NCBI RefSeq assembly: GCF_050436995.1 | Contig: NC_134745.1 | Span: forward strand, 1,240,001 to 1,304,000 | DNA: 64,000 bases | Direction of reading: 5' to 3' | Origin: Anticarsia gemmatalis | Taxonomy: Eukaryota > Arthropoda > Insecta > Lepidoptera > Erebidae | Shown here: piece by piece, positions 1 through 13,200 of the stretch | How positions within the stretch are numbered: position 1 is the first letter of the stretch | Layout: every line of letters begins with the position of its first letter | Program-made: the position numbers and the translations under genes | The notes under the pieces: model-generated | Seen by the model: only the letters and a program-made list of their open reading frames with translations | Databases searched by the model: none | Told to the model about the DNA's origin: nothing

Positions 1-4
1 TTAC

Positions 5-3000
5 CATACAACTTGTTATCGTTTTTCTTGTATATTTCATAATCACTGTGGTCCTCCGCGGGTAACAACACAGGCAGTTGGAACTCTCTCTCGGCTTTAC
101 TCGCTAAAGCAAACATTTATAAATTTTAAAAGTCTATTGATCTAATACATAGCAATGACCATTATATATGTATGAGCATGAAAATAAGCGTCTCCATCGA
201 CTATTATCGGTAGACCAAAAAATTAGGTTTTAGCAGGAATTTTAGTTTGTAGCGACATCGACTCTTTCATCTTTGAGTTGGTCATAAAGAGCTAGTATTA
301 TACAAACATATTAAGCTTACAAATATTGAAATATTATAAAATATACATTGATGATCAGATGAAATAACAGCATAGAAAATAATTTTCTTACATGGGTGAC
401 TCTGATTTGCTCGATCCTTCTGAAAAGAAAAAAATAAGAAAATGTTTGTACTTAGTTAATTTAATCAGTCATTTGATCCATGATTATATACTATACCGAC
501 CCGCTGGTTTTCGCATGGATTACATGAATAGTGCAGGATAAGCCATTATACATAATAAGATTTTTTATGTTTAAAGTTGACCAAGCCAGATCTCAGCAGA
601 TTAATTTCTTCCAACATAGTAGAATTGTTCCAACTTACCTGTTTGTTCGAAGCTTTTTTGTGTAGACGTGCAAATATGCTCCTCTGTATAAACAAAAAAT
701 ATTGCAATTTAAATTATAAATAATTGAAATTGTACTCGAAGAAAAATTGCAGTGCAATACTTACAGATGACCCCATACTTGACTGTCCTTGTGAAATAAT
801 ATCCTATGGAAAAAAAAAACAATAGCTTTAAATGTTGTGTTGGTACTCCCTCCCCGATTCATCAAATTGTATTTTTTGATGAATCGCGTAACACTCACTT
901 CTATGTAAATATTTTAGGGGTATTTCATTAGGAACCGGTCTTAATTTTTTAAATATTATGAGGATAGTGAAAACCGGGAGTTTGAACTACCCTCATAATA
1001 TTCAAAAAATCTTAGCAATAAAAAACAATGGGGCTATTTGGTAAATGGAATAGGATACAAGAACAAAACAGTACTAAAATGTTTTAGAGTAAGAAAGCTA
1101 ACCATGAGTAGCGCTGACAGACTGTGTACGATCTTTAGAATCGGGTTTTCGTGCCTGCATACGAAGAGTAGGCAATGGGTAAACTACCCGGACCGGCTCG
1201 ATAAAAGTAGCCGTCAGGATCCTGAATGGAGTAAAATACCAATGTATGAGGAAAATAGAGGACAGTTTTTTCATTTAGTAAGTCACTTTTTTCAGAAAAG
1301 TCAACAAAAATTTGTAAAATTCGTTGCTGTATTCAAATTTTTTACATCTTTAGGGGATTTTTGAATAGCCCTCGAAATGGGACTATTTCGATGTCTCTAG
1401 ATTCCAATTCCGGGGCACTGAAAAGCTTTCAAAGTAACGATCAGTACGACTCATGAATATGAGGAAAGGTACACAGAGAACCACGAGATAAATGTGATTG
1501 AAATCACGGATTACCAAATAGCCCCATTTAGATTTTGCACTATATTACAGCTGTTATTGCTATTCTACTCGAAATTAACAAGTATCGGGGTAAAATAGTA
1601 CACTAAACAATTATTGTGTTTTAAGGACTTACTTCCTCAATCGCATTCCGGTTGTGTAGACTGGCCCTCTATAAAAAAAATGACAATACGAATTTAAACT
1701 AAACTATAAATAGCTTCATTACTTCGTACCAACTGCAACATAACATAGTCGTTAAATGTACAATCTTTTTAATAAGAAACACCGTTAGCCCTGCAATAGA
1801 AACAAAAAAAAGGAAAAAGGAAAGGGTCTGGTTCTATTGGTCAGGCTGTTACCGAGCACTCACTCCCGGCCGCTATCCCACTACTGCCCGATACGGGGAC
1901 TTTTGGCTGCTGGGTTTCCCCCCTGGCCCGGTTCGCCCCTCCTTAGTTAACCTGCATCCCCCGGACTCCTCCGAGGGATCCATATTAATACCGGGCTTAG
2001 TGTGGACGTCCAGTCAACATGAGCCACTCGGATACAGAACCCCCGACCTCAAACCATCCTCCAGTCCCGACTTCCGAGTAGCCGGATTACAGGAGACGCC
2101 ACGCTCCCAGTCGAAAGTTACTGTGAATTGTACCTTCGCCTCCTAATAACTATCGTATCCGTCAAAAACTATAAAATAAGTGACTTACTTATATATTTTT
2201 TGACGATTTTTTATTCATATATCACTATTTTTTTTTGTTATTTTTAAGTCCCCTTATATATTTTTAGACAAAACAATAAAAAAAATCTACAGTAGCGACA
2301 TCTATCAAAAATGTCTTTAACTAACAACGGTGTTTCTATGCTACGTTCATAGTAGATACGTAGCAGGTGAAAGAAAGCGCTACGATCGGTAGTTCTACAA
2401 ATAGTACGAATATTTCACAACACTCACTTCCAAGGCTTGTTTCATATCGTCCGCTGTTTTTATTTTAGCCACCTGAAATATGAATGATGGAATATATTAA
2501 AGAGGGTTTTGTAAAGACTTTATTGCGATAAAAATGAAGCTTTATATTATAATTTTGAAAGCTATACAATATAAATAAAAAATGGCATACATATTTTTTG
2601 TTAAAATTCTAATATTGATTTCGCAGCAACCGCAAACTAATTTAAGACTAAAACGTTACTAAAGTTTAGGCTTACCACTTCATTTATTAAAATTGATCCT
2701 TGTTGGTCTGGTGGATCCTAAGAAACAGACAGACAGCACATGACACATTAATTATGACTATAAACTTTAAGACATATTCGTAAATTATTTTAAGAATGAG
2801 GGTAGTTTTTACTTACTGTTAAACCTGGTAGCATTTCTTTAGTAGGTCGTTTATTTGCGCTATGGCGACACACCCTCGGATACTTGTTTGGCTGAAAAAT
2901 AACAAGTTACTAAGCCCATACACAAAACAAAGTCGTAAAGCATGCCCTCCCAACCTTTTTGGACTACCGCTCCGTTTGCTATAAATAATAAATTCAGCGC

Positions 3001-4242
3001 CCCCTTTTTCTCGATATTTATATAAATTTTATGTATTTTTGTTATTTGTCTTTGGGCTCACTACCGCCCCTCACGAAATGATTCAGCGCCCACTATCACC
3101 CGCTTTGGAAACCCATGTCTTAAAGCAACAAATATTTAGTAAAATTCATATAAATTACATAAATTATTAAGTTCAAAAACTTACATCATATTGTTCGCTA
3201 ATATCTGCGCTATTTTTGAGTGGACATGTTGATTGTCTGTGTGTACAGCTCGCCTGTGACTGTGACACTTCATCTAACTGCAACAACAACTTTTTTGCTA
3301 GTACCCACGATATTCAGCACACAAACTTCAGGAACTATTGGCACCAATTACGCCGCTCTATGTATCAGATAGCTTATCAGGGTGCTTATTACGTATCTCA
3401 GTTGAAGTACACTAGACGTCAACTGAGATATTATGATGAGAGATTAATGGTCACTATTCAGTACATTACTACTTTGACGCAACGTGTTAATTACTATAAC
3501 CCAAGGGAGAAAACAATGTACAGCATAGTGGCATTCGGATAGTAGAATAAAATAGAATTGTAAATATTCCATCTAAGGGGCAGGTGAAATGTTTACAATT
3601 CTATTTTATACATTAGTTTTCTCTTAACCTAGGAGTTAGGTTTTCTAATACTTACCTAGAATCTTTGAAACTAGCCTTAAGTGTAGTAAAAATTTAGATG
3701 ATTTGTTACTCTTACTACCTGTGGTACCTCCGGCCCAGTGCCTTTGTCTATCGCAATAGTTCCGGGTAGTTTAAATACACCGCTGTCCAAACGATTTGCA
3801 CGGACCGCACCTCTGGATTTAAAAGCCTGTGGAAAATAGAGCTGTGTATTTGCAAAAGTATTTCTCTTTTTTAAAGGAATAAAAGAAAATTTGAAAATAA
3901 TTAAATACAAAAATATAAATTAAATCAGAGTCATGAAATGATTTGATTAGCGATATGTTGCAGATCTTGATAAAACGTGTGTACAATGAAAAAAGTAGCA
4001 TCTATGTAATCTACTAAGCTAATTTCTTTTAGCATTGAAGTAAAGATAAATCTTATTATATTAAGAATTACTTGTTGTACAGCAAGTAATTCTAAATATG
4101 ACAGATACTAAACGATTTCCGTTTAGTATCTATAAAGTTTCTTAATACTAATGATATTTACCGCTGTTTTTTTATCAATCGTATCTCTTGATGGAACTTG
4201 AAGTAAACTGCTGCCCCATAGACGATTCTGATTGGGTTGGTC
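5..4242 (-). CDS. RPGRIP1L: RPGRIP1L-like gene, exons 22-32: micro-exon linker tail
   Basis: Eleven short exons (81, 111, 93, 75, 42, 45, 36, 39, 45, 28, 99 nt) have good ACTTAC/CTTAC donors and pyrimidine-rich acceptors. All but the last two are phase 0 at both ends. They encode a hydrophilic Ser/Lys/Asn-rich linker (for example QNRLWGSSLLQVPSRDT; FKSRGAVRANRLDSGVFKLP; VAKIKTADDMKQALE; RSIFARLHKKASNKQ), ending in a conserved-looking block AEREFQLPVLLPAEDHSDYE in 5-103. In vertebrate RPGRIP1L a similar linker lies between the central C2 and the C-terminal RPGR-interacting domain, which would be encoded left of this window. Individual exons below 50 nt rest on splice signals and phase only. 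Confidence 0.6.
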
Positions 4243-7200
4243 CTGCAATCACAGAAACATACATTACTCAATATTTGTTTGTTTGAACAGTCCAACCTCT
4301 GGAACTGCCTGTCAGATTTGGACTTTTGTACGTGTGAAATGCGTAATAAATAATATAAACTCTTTTTAAATCGATAAGAATACAATGGCAAAACGTCAAA
4401 TCAGATTGTCAAATGTATATCTATTTCAGGTTTTGATAGAGACGCGACGTCGGAATTGTTAATTAATTTCCTAATTCGTGAGAAATATTGTTCATACGTG
4501 AATCTCATGATTATTTGTGCATATATATAACAAAAGCCTACATCTTCAATGTCTATATAAGCGATAAACTCAAAAACTACTGAGTTGTTTTTCATGCAGT
4601 TTTCACCAATAGACGGAGTAATTAATGAGTATGAATAATGGTAATGCTGCGAGCGGGTTCCGAATTCGTGCTGAGAAATATCCGTTGGATTCGCTAAAAA
4701 AACTGCAGTTTCTTGTTGTCATACCTTTGACGCGAGATAAGTTAGATTGCATGTTGCATAGCATGGATCAGAACAAGTTATCTTCTCATGTAGAAGGAAA
4801 CAAGTTTGATTAACAAACTACGCTAGTCACCTTTAACTCCAAGCTAGATTTTTGCAGTTCAATCTGTGTTTTAATAAGCGTCATGTCGACATCGGTATAT
4901 TCATCAGTAGCTTCTTCATTCGGCGCTACTTGTTGCATTATCCGGGAACTGCTGCGAGACATCTGAGTTTTCTTTGTCAAAGATGGCTGAAAAAAACAGG
5001 CTCATATCAAAATAAAAAGATATCACATTTCTGTGGGATGAATTTATTTAATTCTGTGTAGATTCTTTACTTAAACATCGTTTGTTTTCCTCAAAGCTTA
5101 CGAAGTAGATATTGAATCAGATTTCTATCAGCATAGCATTGTAGCTGCAATTTAAAATACATAGCTGACCCGCGCAACTTCACTTCCATCACATAATAGA
5201 GAAATGGGTCATAATTTTTCCCGTTTTTGTAACATTTTTTTACTGCTACTCTACTCCTATCGTAGCGTGATAATTTATAAATGGGTTAACTGACACTGAA
5301 AGAATTTTTCGACTCGGACCCGTAGTTCCTGAGATTAGCGCGTTCAAACAAACAAACAATCAAACAAGCAAACAAACTCTACAGCTTTATAATATTAGTA
5401 TAGATAATTATGATTATTATGAAGTCACCAGTACTGTTGAAAACTGCACACAGCGGTTAAAACTTAATAAAAGCTAAATGCAAGTTTGCAAGTTTTTGAA
5501 TATAAAACAAACGATTCAGGAATTTAAACGGTTCACGACAAATAAAAACAATAATTGATATCACATTTCTCAATCAAAACGGGTACTAAACTCATTCAAA
5601 AATTATCTTTACCCTAATACTTTATCGTATTCGATACCTGAGTCTTTGACCGACTTACATCGTCATTAATCGTATCATGAGTAGGTATTAAATAATAGTC
5701 AAATTCAAAATTACCCGTGCAATAGCTTTGTTGATCTTCGGTACAAGTTTAGCTTCAGCTCGCAGCATGCACCATAGGTCTAAAACACCCATTTCATCTC
5801 CCGCGTCTAACTGATCTGATGCTGCGTTGTTCAAGCTTCTTGCGTACAGCATTTGAGGTCCCGCGACCTAAAGACGTATTAGGCTTGGGTTGGGATATTT
5901 AATATCGAGGAGTTGAGATAGCTTTAAACCATTTATTAAGTACGTAATTAAGTATTTGGTAAGGATTTTAAAGCCAGCAGCTGGCAGGATTGTTTATTAT
6001 ATTACGACACCATTTTAAAATGTAATTAATTATTTAATAACTACAATAATATGGAATTACCAGTGCAAGCGACATGTCCGCACGTCTATTGGTATGCAGT
6101 AGCGCATCACGAAGAGGCAATGCGCAGCTTGCAAACGGCTCCTTTTGGTGATCCAGCTCGCAAATTACGATCTTCATTTCATCCTTAACATAAGTATTAC
6201 TATTTAAATTTCTTCATAATTACTTTACTACTACTTGTAAGGGGTTTTTTGAGGTACTTGGCACATGTTTTGTAAAAATTATGTCATACGCAGAATGTAG
6301 ACCGTGGATTCTTTGATGATGAAATATGTAGTTAGTCACGGGGCAGCGGGCAGGGGTGAGATAGATCGGCGCAAATGGTGTAGTGTGAAGATTAACTTAC
6401 GTGTTTCATATAATTCAAGAATTCGTCAGTCACATCGATATCATATTCAGTGGAAAAGTCGAACAAGACCACTCTCCCGGCACGCATTCTTGTCATCGCC
6501 ACATTTTGGTCGTAAAACTGCCACATTAGGACTAGGTTCTTATCGCGGGAGTTTACAACAGCCTGAGTAAAAGAAAACAAAATAGCATGTGTTTTACATT
6601 TGAGGTGAAATCAGAGAATGGAAGAAACGTTTTCAAGGTCCCTAAAATCCAATGGTTTCAGATATATTTTTCGCGCTAGTTGCTTATCTGCATGATCTCG
6701 AACATAAGGCAAATTAGCCGCACTACTGAGTATAATTTTCTGAGTTACTCGGAATCCCACTAAAATGGCCACAATTTTTTTTTTTTAACCAGTTCCACGA
6801 CAAAGAAAATAAATTACGAGCATAATATTACTTTCGAAAAACTCACCTCATCTGAAAGTACAACAGTACCAATATGTAGAGTAAACACACACTTAGGCGA
6901 ATAAATATCACCGATGGTGTGTTTGGCCACTCCTCGCTTCAACGCGTGCTGACCACGGTCCCCGATATTACTTGAATCACTCTGATCGGTTAAATTTGAA
7001 CGTGTCTGCGGCCACATATCAAAAAAATACCATCAGATATTAAAAAAAGCTTAGAATTAAACTGTTTTACATTTTTTTGGTCAGTACCTCTGCATTCTTT
7101 CGACTAAGTAACATTTCTCTACAACGCGCCAATTCTTCAGAAATAGCTTGGAGAGTCTCCTCCATTTTTTGAGTTAACGCAGAATCCGTCGTAAGCATGC

Positions 7201-10200
7201 TACAATATAACAGATGTACTTAATTTTATAAAAAATAATTATAAAAGTTTCGTATACTGAGCCAGTATTTGCACTTACCTAACGTTTTCTTTCTGGATAC
7301 CATTATTGTTCAGCCTCGGTGCAGGAGCGACTAAAAAGATGTTATCATCCTATCAATATATCAAAAATGTGAATACAAAATATCAGAAATAAAACGAGTT
7401 AATATTACCGGTAGCAGGCACTTCTTTTTCAGCAACAGTGTAATTTGAAATGGGTGTACCAAACGTAGCTGAATTTAAATGTACCAGATTGCCGGGTTCA
7501 ACTAAAGAGCATGCTGGAGTTCTTGGTACAACTAGAGCTAGAAAAAACTTGGATGTTTACTTTAAATAGTATACGAAACAGATAATACAATGCATTAAAA
7601 AATATCCGGTTAAAAAGTAATCCTATAACCTTTTCTTCACTTTGCATCGTGGAAAACTTACGGGTGTCTTGCAGCTCTCCCGTCACATTAATGTTATCGT
7701 CTGCTGGCAAATCTGTCATTGAATATTTCTCATTGTCCGCCTGGTTAGGTGAAGTGGCTCGCGTACACTGACTATACAGCGTGGTGCAGGTGCCCTGTTC
7801 ATAGGTACTAGTGTTCTGACTCTCGTCTTTTGATTGAGTACCTGATGATGCATCAATCAATAAGCCAAGAATACAGAAGGCGATACTTTACTAATAAGCA
7901 TTAAAATAATTAAGGGTCTAAAGAAACGATCCTAACCTTTATTCCTCCCTCCGCATCGTGATGCCTTGTCGCAAGCACAGTGATGAACGCGCTCTACGGC
8001 TGGCGAGGTCTTAAAGCAAAGGGTACCACTCTTTCTTCTAAACATCGTAACTTCTCTTTGCGTACTGTGTGGGGGAATATGATCTTCGCCGGTTTGGTAA
8101 TCATGACGAGGAGCTAGCGAGCAGTAGACGAAATGAAAATATAAGCAAAATAAAAAAAAGACATTTAATTTTATTTAAATCTAGTCATCAACGGTAAATG
8201 AAACGACATAGTTACCTATATTTTCAACTTTTTCCATCTGAGTCTCCTGGTCTTTGGCACTTAAAAAACTTGCGGTTAATCCGTCATGACGTTCATTTAT
8301 ATCTCGCATTGCGATCTTAGTTCCCGGACAATCCATACGATTATTTACTGCTCTTGAACACGTACTCGGACTGTATTCATTCCAAATCGGTACTGTTCCT
8401 TTATCAACATTTGGTTCTATGGTAAGAACTTCTTCATCTTTTGTCGAAACAGTAGTCGATTTTTCATCGGTTGAAGTCCACATTTCTTTTTCTTTGAGGT
8501 CTTTTGCTTTATCTTTCGATTTATCTGTTTTACCCCATCGTTTGAACAAATGTGCCTTCCATTTACTCTCTGTTGAACTGGGTTCATGTACGGGTAGGGG
8601 CCCAGGTATCTGGAGGCTATTGTGACGATCACTTTTTTTACTTCGAATTTTCACGTCTTCTCTCTCATCTTTTTGTTTCCTAAAATATTTAGTAAGATAC
8701 ATTTATATGCAAATCTTTTTTTAAGACTAAACTATAAACATATCTACATATGCGGCATTATAAAAATACATATATCCATAATTTCGTCTCCAAAATAGTT
8801 TCTTTTAAGAAAACAAGCAATAATAAAATACTTACTGGGTTGCGTCAAACATATCTATGTTTTCCACAGTCTTCGCTGAAACTTCAGAAAATTGCCTACT
8901 CATAATAAAATCTTCTGCGTCCATTAACTTTTCTTCCTCCCGAGTTTCTTCAACGTCTGATGCTTGTTTATCAGATATTGTTAAATCTTTATTGAAATTT
9001 GGTTGGTTTATTCCATTGTCATCAAGCTATAAATAAAACATGTTTCTTTTATTCTAAGCGATAAACAGCGATTAAAAATAATCACATAATTAAAAATAAA
9101 TACCTGAAATAAATTCGAAGGGCCAACTTGCGTCTTATGATCTAACACTCCTTCCAATTCACCATGATTTTTATCTGCGTCTTTAGCTTGAGCTTGAAGC
9201 CATTGTTGGTCTAAGATCTCTTGTGTTATAGTTATATTATCATCGACGTCTGACTCCTTTCTATGTACATTTGTATCAAATAAATTTTCTCGTCGATAAA
9301 TATCAGGTTTACAACTTGTATCATTTTCTGTCAGGCTTTCATTTATAGACAAATCGGGATAATCTTCACTTTTAATAGTATCGTTGAAATTATGTTTACA
9401 TTTAATGGTTGAAAGATCGAAACTCATAGCGTCCGGTAATACTTGTTTGATATTAATATCAGATTGTTTCATTAGTTCTTTGTTTTGCTCCACAGTGTCG
9501 TTAAGTATCACCGAATCTTTATACATTTCGGAAAAATTTGGTAATTTATCAGTCATTTTCTCACTGTTATCAATGGAATTTCGGTACTGTGGTGGACTGG
9601 GTATAGATTTTTTAGGAGTGTCAGGAGATCCTTGATCTCTAGATATGGATTCTCGTCTATTGGCTTTTAGAAAAGCTTGATTCCTCATAATTTCGAGACG
9701 AGATGGATTCTTTAAGCCACGATAAATATCTTGACCTGTGGTAGCATCGGGAATTCCCAAGTCAGCACTATTTCTTGGTGATTTAGTATCTTCGCGGATT
9801 GATTGGGATGATGTGCCTTTTGGCCGGTGAAGTATTGTATGAAGGCCCTGATGAAATGATTATTAGTATTTCAAAATTATTTGACACAATATTGAATGTA
9901 AGAGCCCTGTCTCACTAGGACGCCATGGCGGCGTCGCTAGTGAGGCAGTGCTCTTAAAATAATCCGATTTCAAATCGAGTGAGGTTCAAAATAAAGTACA
10001 CAGAATGAGAATTAAAATTCATACTAATAGGTACTACATTACTAATAAGTATAACATTTGATTGACTATATAAAAACAACCTGAAAGCTTTCCGTTTGAC
10101 AGCCAGTGCTTTTAGTTTCCTGCTTGGATATTTTAACAGTTTTCAGTTGAGTTACCAAATCCGCCGCCTTCTTCTTCTCATTAGCCAATTCTGCTTTAAG

Positions 10201-13200
10201 CTGATCTACATGGCAACATTATAAATATCTTTATTACAATCAATAGCAATCATAGAAACAACAATATTTAGTCAGACAACATTTTTTTGACTATTGTCAA
10301 ACAGCAAAGGTCATTGGTAAAATTTTACCATTCATTTTCAAAAAGAAGGTGCAAGGGAGATTAGTATAAAACTGCAAATAGAAAATTTATTTCACTATAC
10401 CACTTATTTCATCAGCAGTTTTAAGACTGGCCATCAACCTGGCAATGTTCTGCTCTTGTTGTTGAAGTTCGTGCTGGCTGGCGACGCGTTCAGATCTGGA
10501 GCGCAAACCTTCGCTACGACATTTATTCACCTCTATCTCGAGACGAGTTATACGTTCTGAGTATTCATTGTGTGTGTTACAGAGCTCCTGCGCATGAAAT
10601 AATAATCACTTTATTATTACAACTCCAGTATTTAACCTTTTCGCCGCCTCAGTCGGATTTATCCGACAAAAAAATTCGGGCTTATTCCGCCTGTGTCGGA
10701 TTTATCCGACACAAAACCCTATGTACGTCAGGCTGGCCCGGCCCCATGGAATTTAATAATGAGATTGTTATCAATCCAATGTACCCGGGTATACTAATAT
10801 ATGTAACACCTTCATTTTCAATGTAACTCTTTTTAAAAGAAATTACGTGCACTTCTTAGTGGCCGGGCCAGCCTGACGTTTTCAGCCCGGCCACCTTGTT
10901 TCCCACTAATCTACAAAAAATACTGGCAATATTGTGCTACAGATGAAATGTACCCTATAATTTATGCATATGTAACACAAAATCGAATCCTAAAATGCAA
11001 TAGCATACGAAATATTAGCGGTTGCAGGTGGCCGGGCTGAAATTATTTCGTTAATATAAAACAGTAAAACTGCAACACCTACCAAAAACTAATACCAGTA
11101 CATAATGAGATATAGAGATATAGAATACATGTAACGCTTTCATTTTAAATTATAATACATATTTAGAAAGAATAATCACTTGAAATTATATTTCAGCCCG
11201 GCCACCTAAAAGCGGTAATATTCCCTAAAATCTTATGCCAATTTGTACAGTAAAACCTGATACAGCTATGAAATGAAAGTTACATTCGTTTCGTTTTAGT
11301 CGTATATCTACCTTTAAGCCTTCTGTTTGACTAGATTATCAAAATCTGAGAAACTTGCCGAAGAGTGACTATCATTTATTAACTAATTTCAGGACATTTG
11401 GTTTGTTGAGTGAAACAAAATTGGTAATTGTCATATTTTTTTAATAATCATTTTTGAAATTAGTTAGACAACATTTGTACTTATATTAATTAGGTACTAT
11501 AACAATTGTTAATTATAAATAATGTAAAAAAAGGTTACACATTGATAATAACACAGTTATCAAAAAATTATAGTAATATCAATATTACCTTAACATCGAA
11601 CATTCATTCATTCAGAATATAGACGTTATTTCGAAGGATTGTGAACACGATTGCCCGGGCACTGTTTTGTCCAGCTATAATGTAAAGAATATTATATCTT
11701 TTGATTTAAATGGAACAGATCAAATAATATTGAACGATATACCTTTATCTATCAAAGTTAGAACTAATATTTATGTGATTGTAGGTGCTATTGAATATGT
11801 AGTATTGGGGGAAAATCTAGGACATTATAAATGCCATTTATTTAATCAAGATCTGTGGATGTGTTATGACGATTTACAGTCTAGTGTTAAAAAAAGTAAT
11901 TTGGATTTAATATTTTTACATTCCTCGACGTACATTTTAGCTTGATTAAATAACATAATCAAGTGATTAGTACGTTTTTAACGATTCTAATAAGCAATAT
12001 ATTTAAATTTGAATTAGTCAAAATACTTATAGTACAAATGCCAGATATAGGCTAGCAATGATTATTATATTAGCATACGTTTAATTATACAAGTTAACAT
12101 TGTGATTTTTAGCTGTGATTTTAATATTATGTTAAATTATATATACTACATAGCTATATTTCCATTAGCTGCCACTGAAAGAACTATGGTTCTCTCTTTA
12201 TTTAAGAATTGTTGTAATAATTATATTAGCATAATTTTAATTGAAAGTTTTCAAAACTTTAAATTCAAAGTTGATGTAAAAATCATTATGAAAATCTGTG
12301 ATTTTTTACCAAGATATAATAAGTATTTAACCAAAAATTATCTTCTAATATTCTGAATGAATGAATGTTCGATGTTAAGGTAATATTGATATTACTATAA
12401 TTTTTTGATAACTGTGTTATTATCAATGTGTAACCTTTTTTTACATTATTTATAATTAACAATTGTTATAGTACCTAATTAATATAAGTACAAATGTTGT
12501 CTAACTAATTTCAAAAATGATTATTAAAAAAATATGACAATTACCAATTTTGTTTCACTCAACAAACCAAATGTCCTGAAATTAGTTAATAAATGATAGT
12601 CACTCTTCGGCAAGTTTCTCAGATTTTGATAATCTAGTCAAACAGAAGGCTTAAAGGTATACGACTAAAACGAAACGAATGTAACTTTCATTTCATAGCT
12701 GTATCAGGTTTTACTGTACAAATTGGCATAAGATTTTAGGGAATATTACCGCTTTTAGGTGGCCGGGCTGAAATATAATTTCAAGTGATTATTCTTTCTA
12801 AATATGTATTATAATTTAAAATGAAAGCGTTACATGTATTCTATATCTCTATATCTCATTATGTACTGGTATTAGTTTTTGGTAGGTGTTGCAGTTTTAC
12901 TGTTTTATATTAACGAAATAATTTCAGCCCGGCCACCTGCAACCGCTAATATTTCGTATGCTATTGCATTTTAGGATTCGATTTTGTGTTACATATGCAT
13001 AAATTATAGGGTACATTTCATCTGTAGCACAATATTGCCAGTATTTTTTGTAGATTAGTGGGAAACAAGGTGGCCGGGCTGAAAACGTCAGGCTGGCCCG
13101 GCCACTAAGAAGTGCACGTAATTTCTTTTAAAAAGAGTTACATTGAAAATGAAGGTGTTACATATATTAGTATACCCGGGTACATTGGATTGATAACAAT

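Noticed and set aside
3216..3542. 108-residue plus-strand open frame rich in Tyr and Arg
   Set aside because: It overlaps, on the other strand, a minus-strand exon (3185-3277) with good splice sites and phase, lacks its own promoter context and has no recognisable domain.
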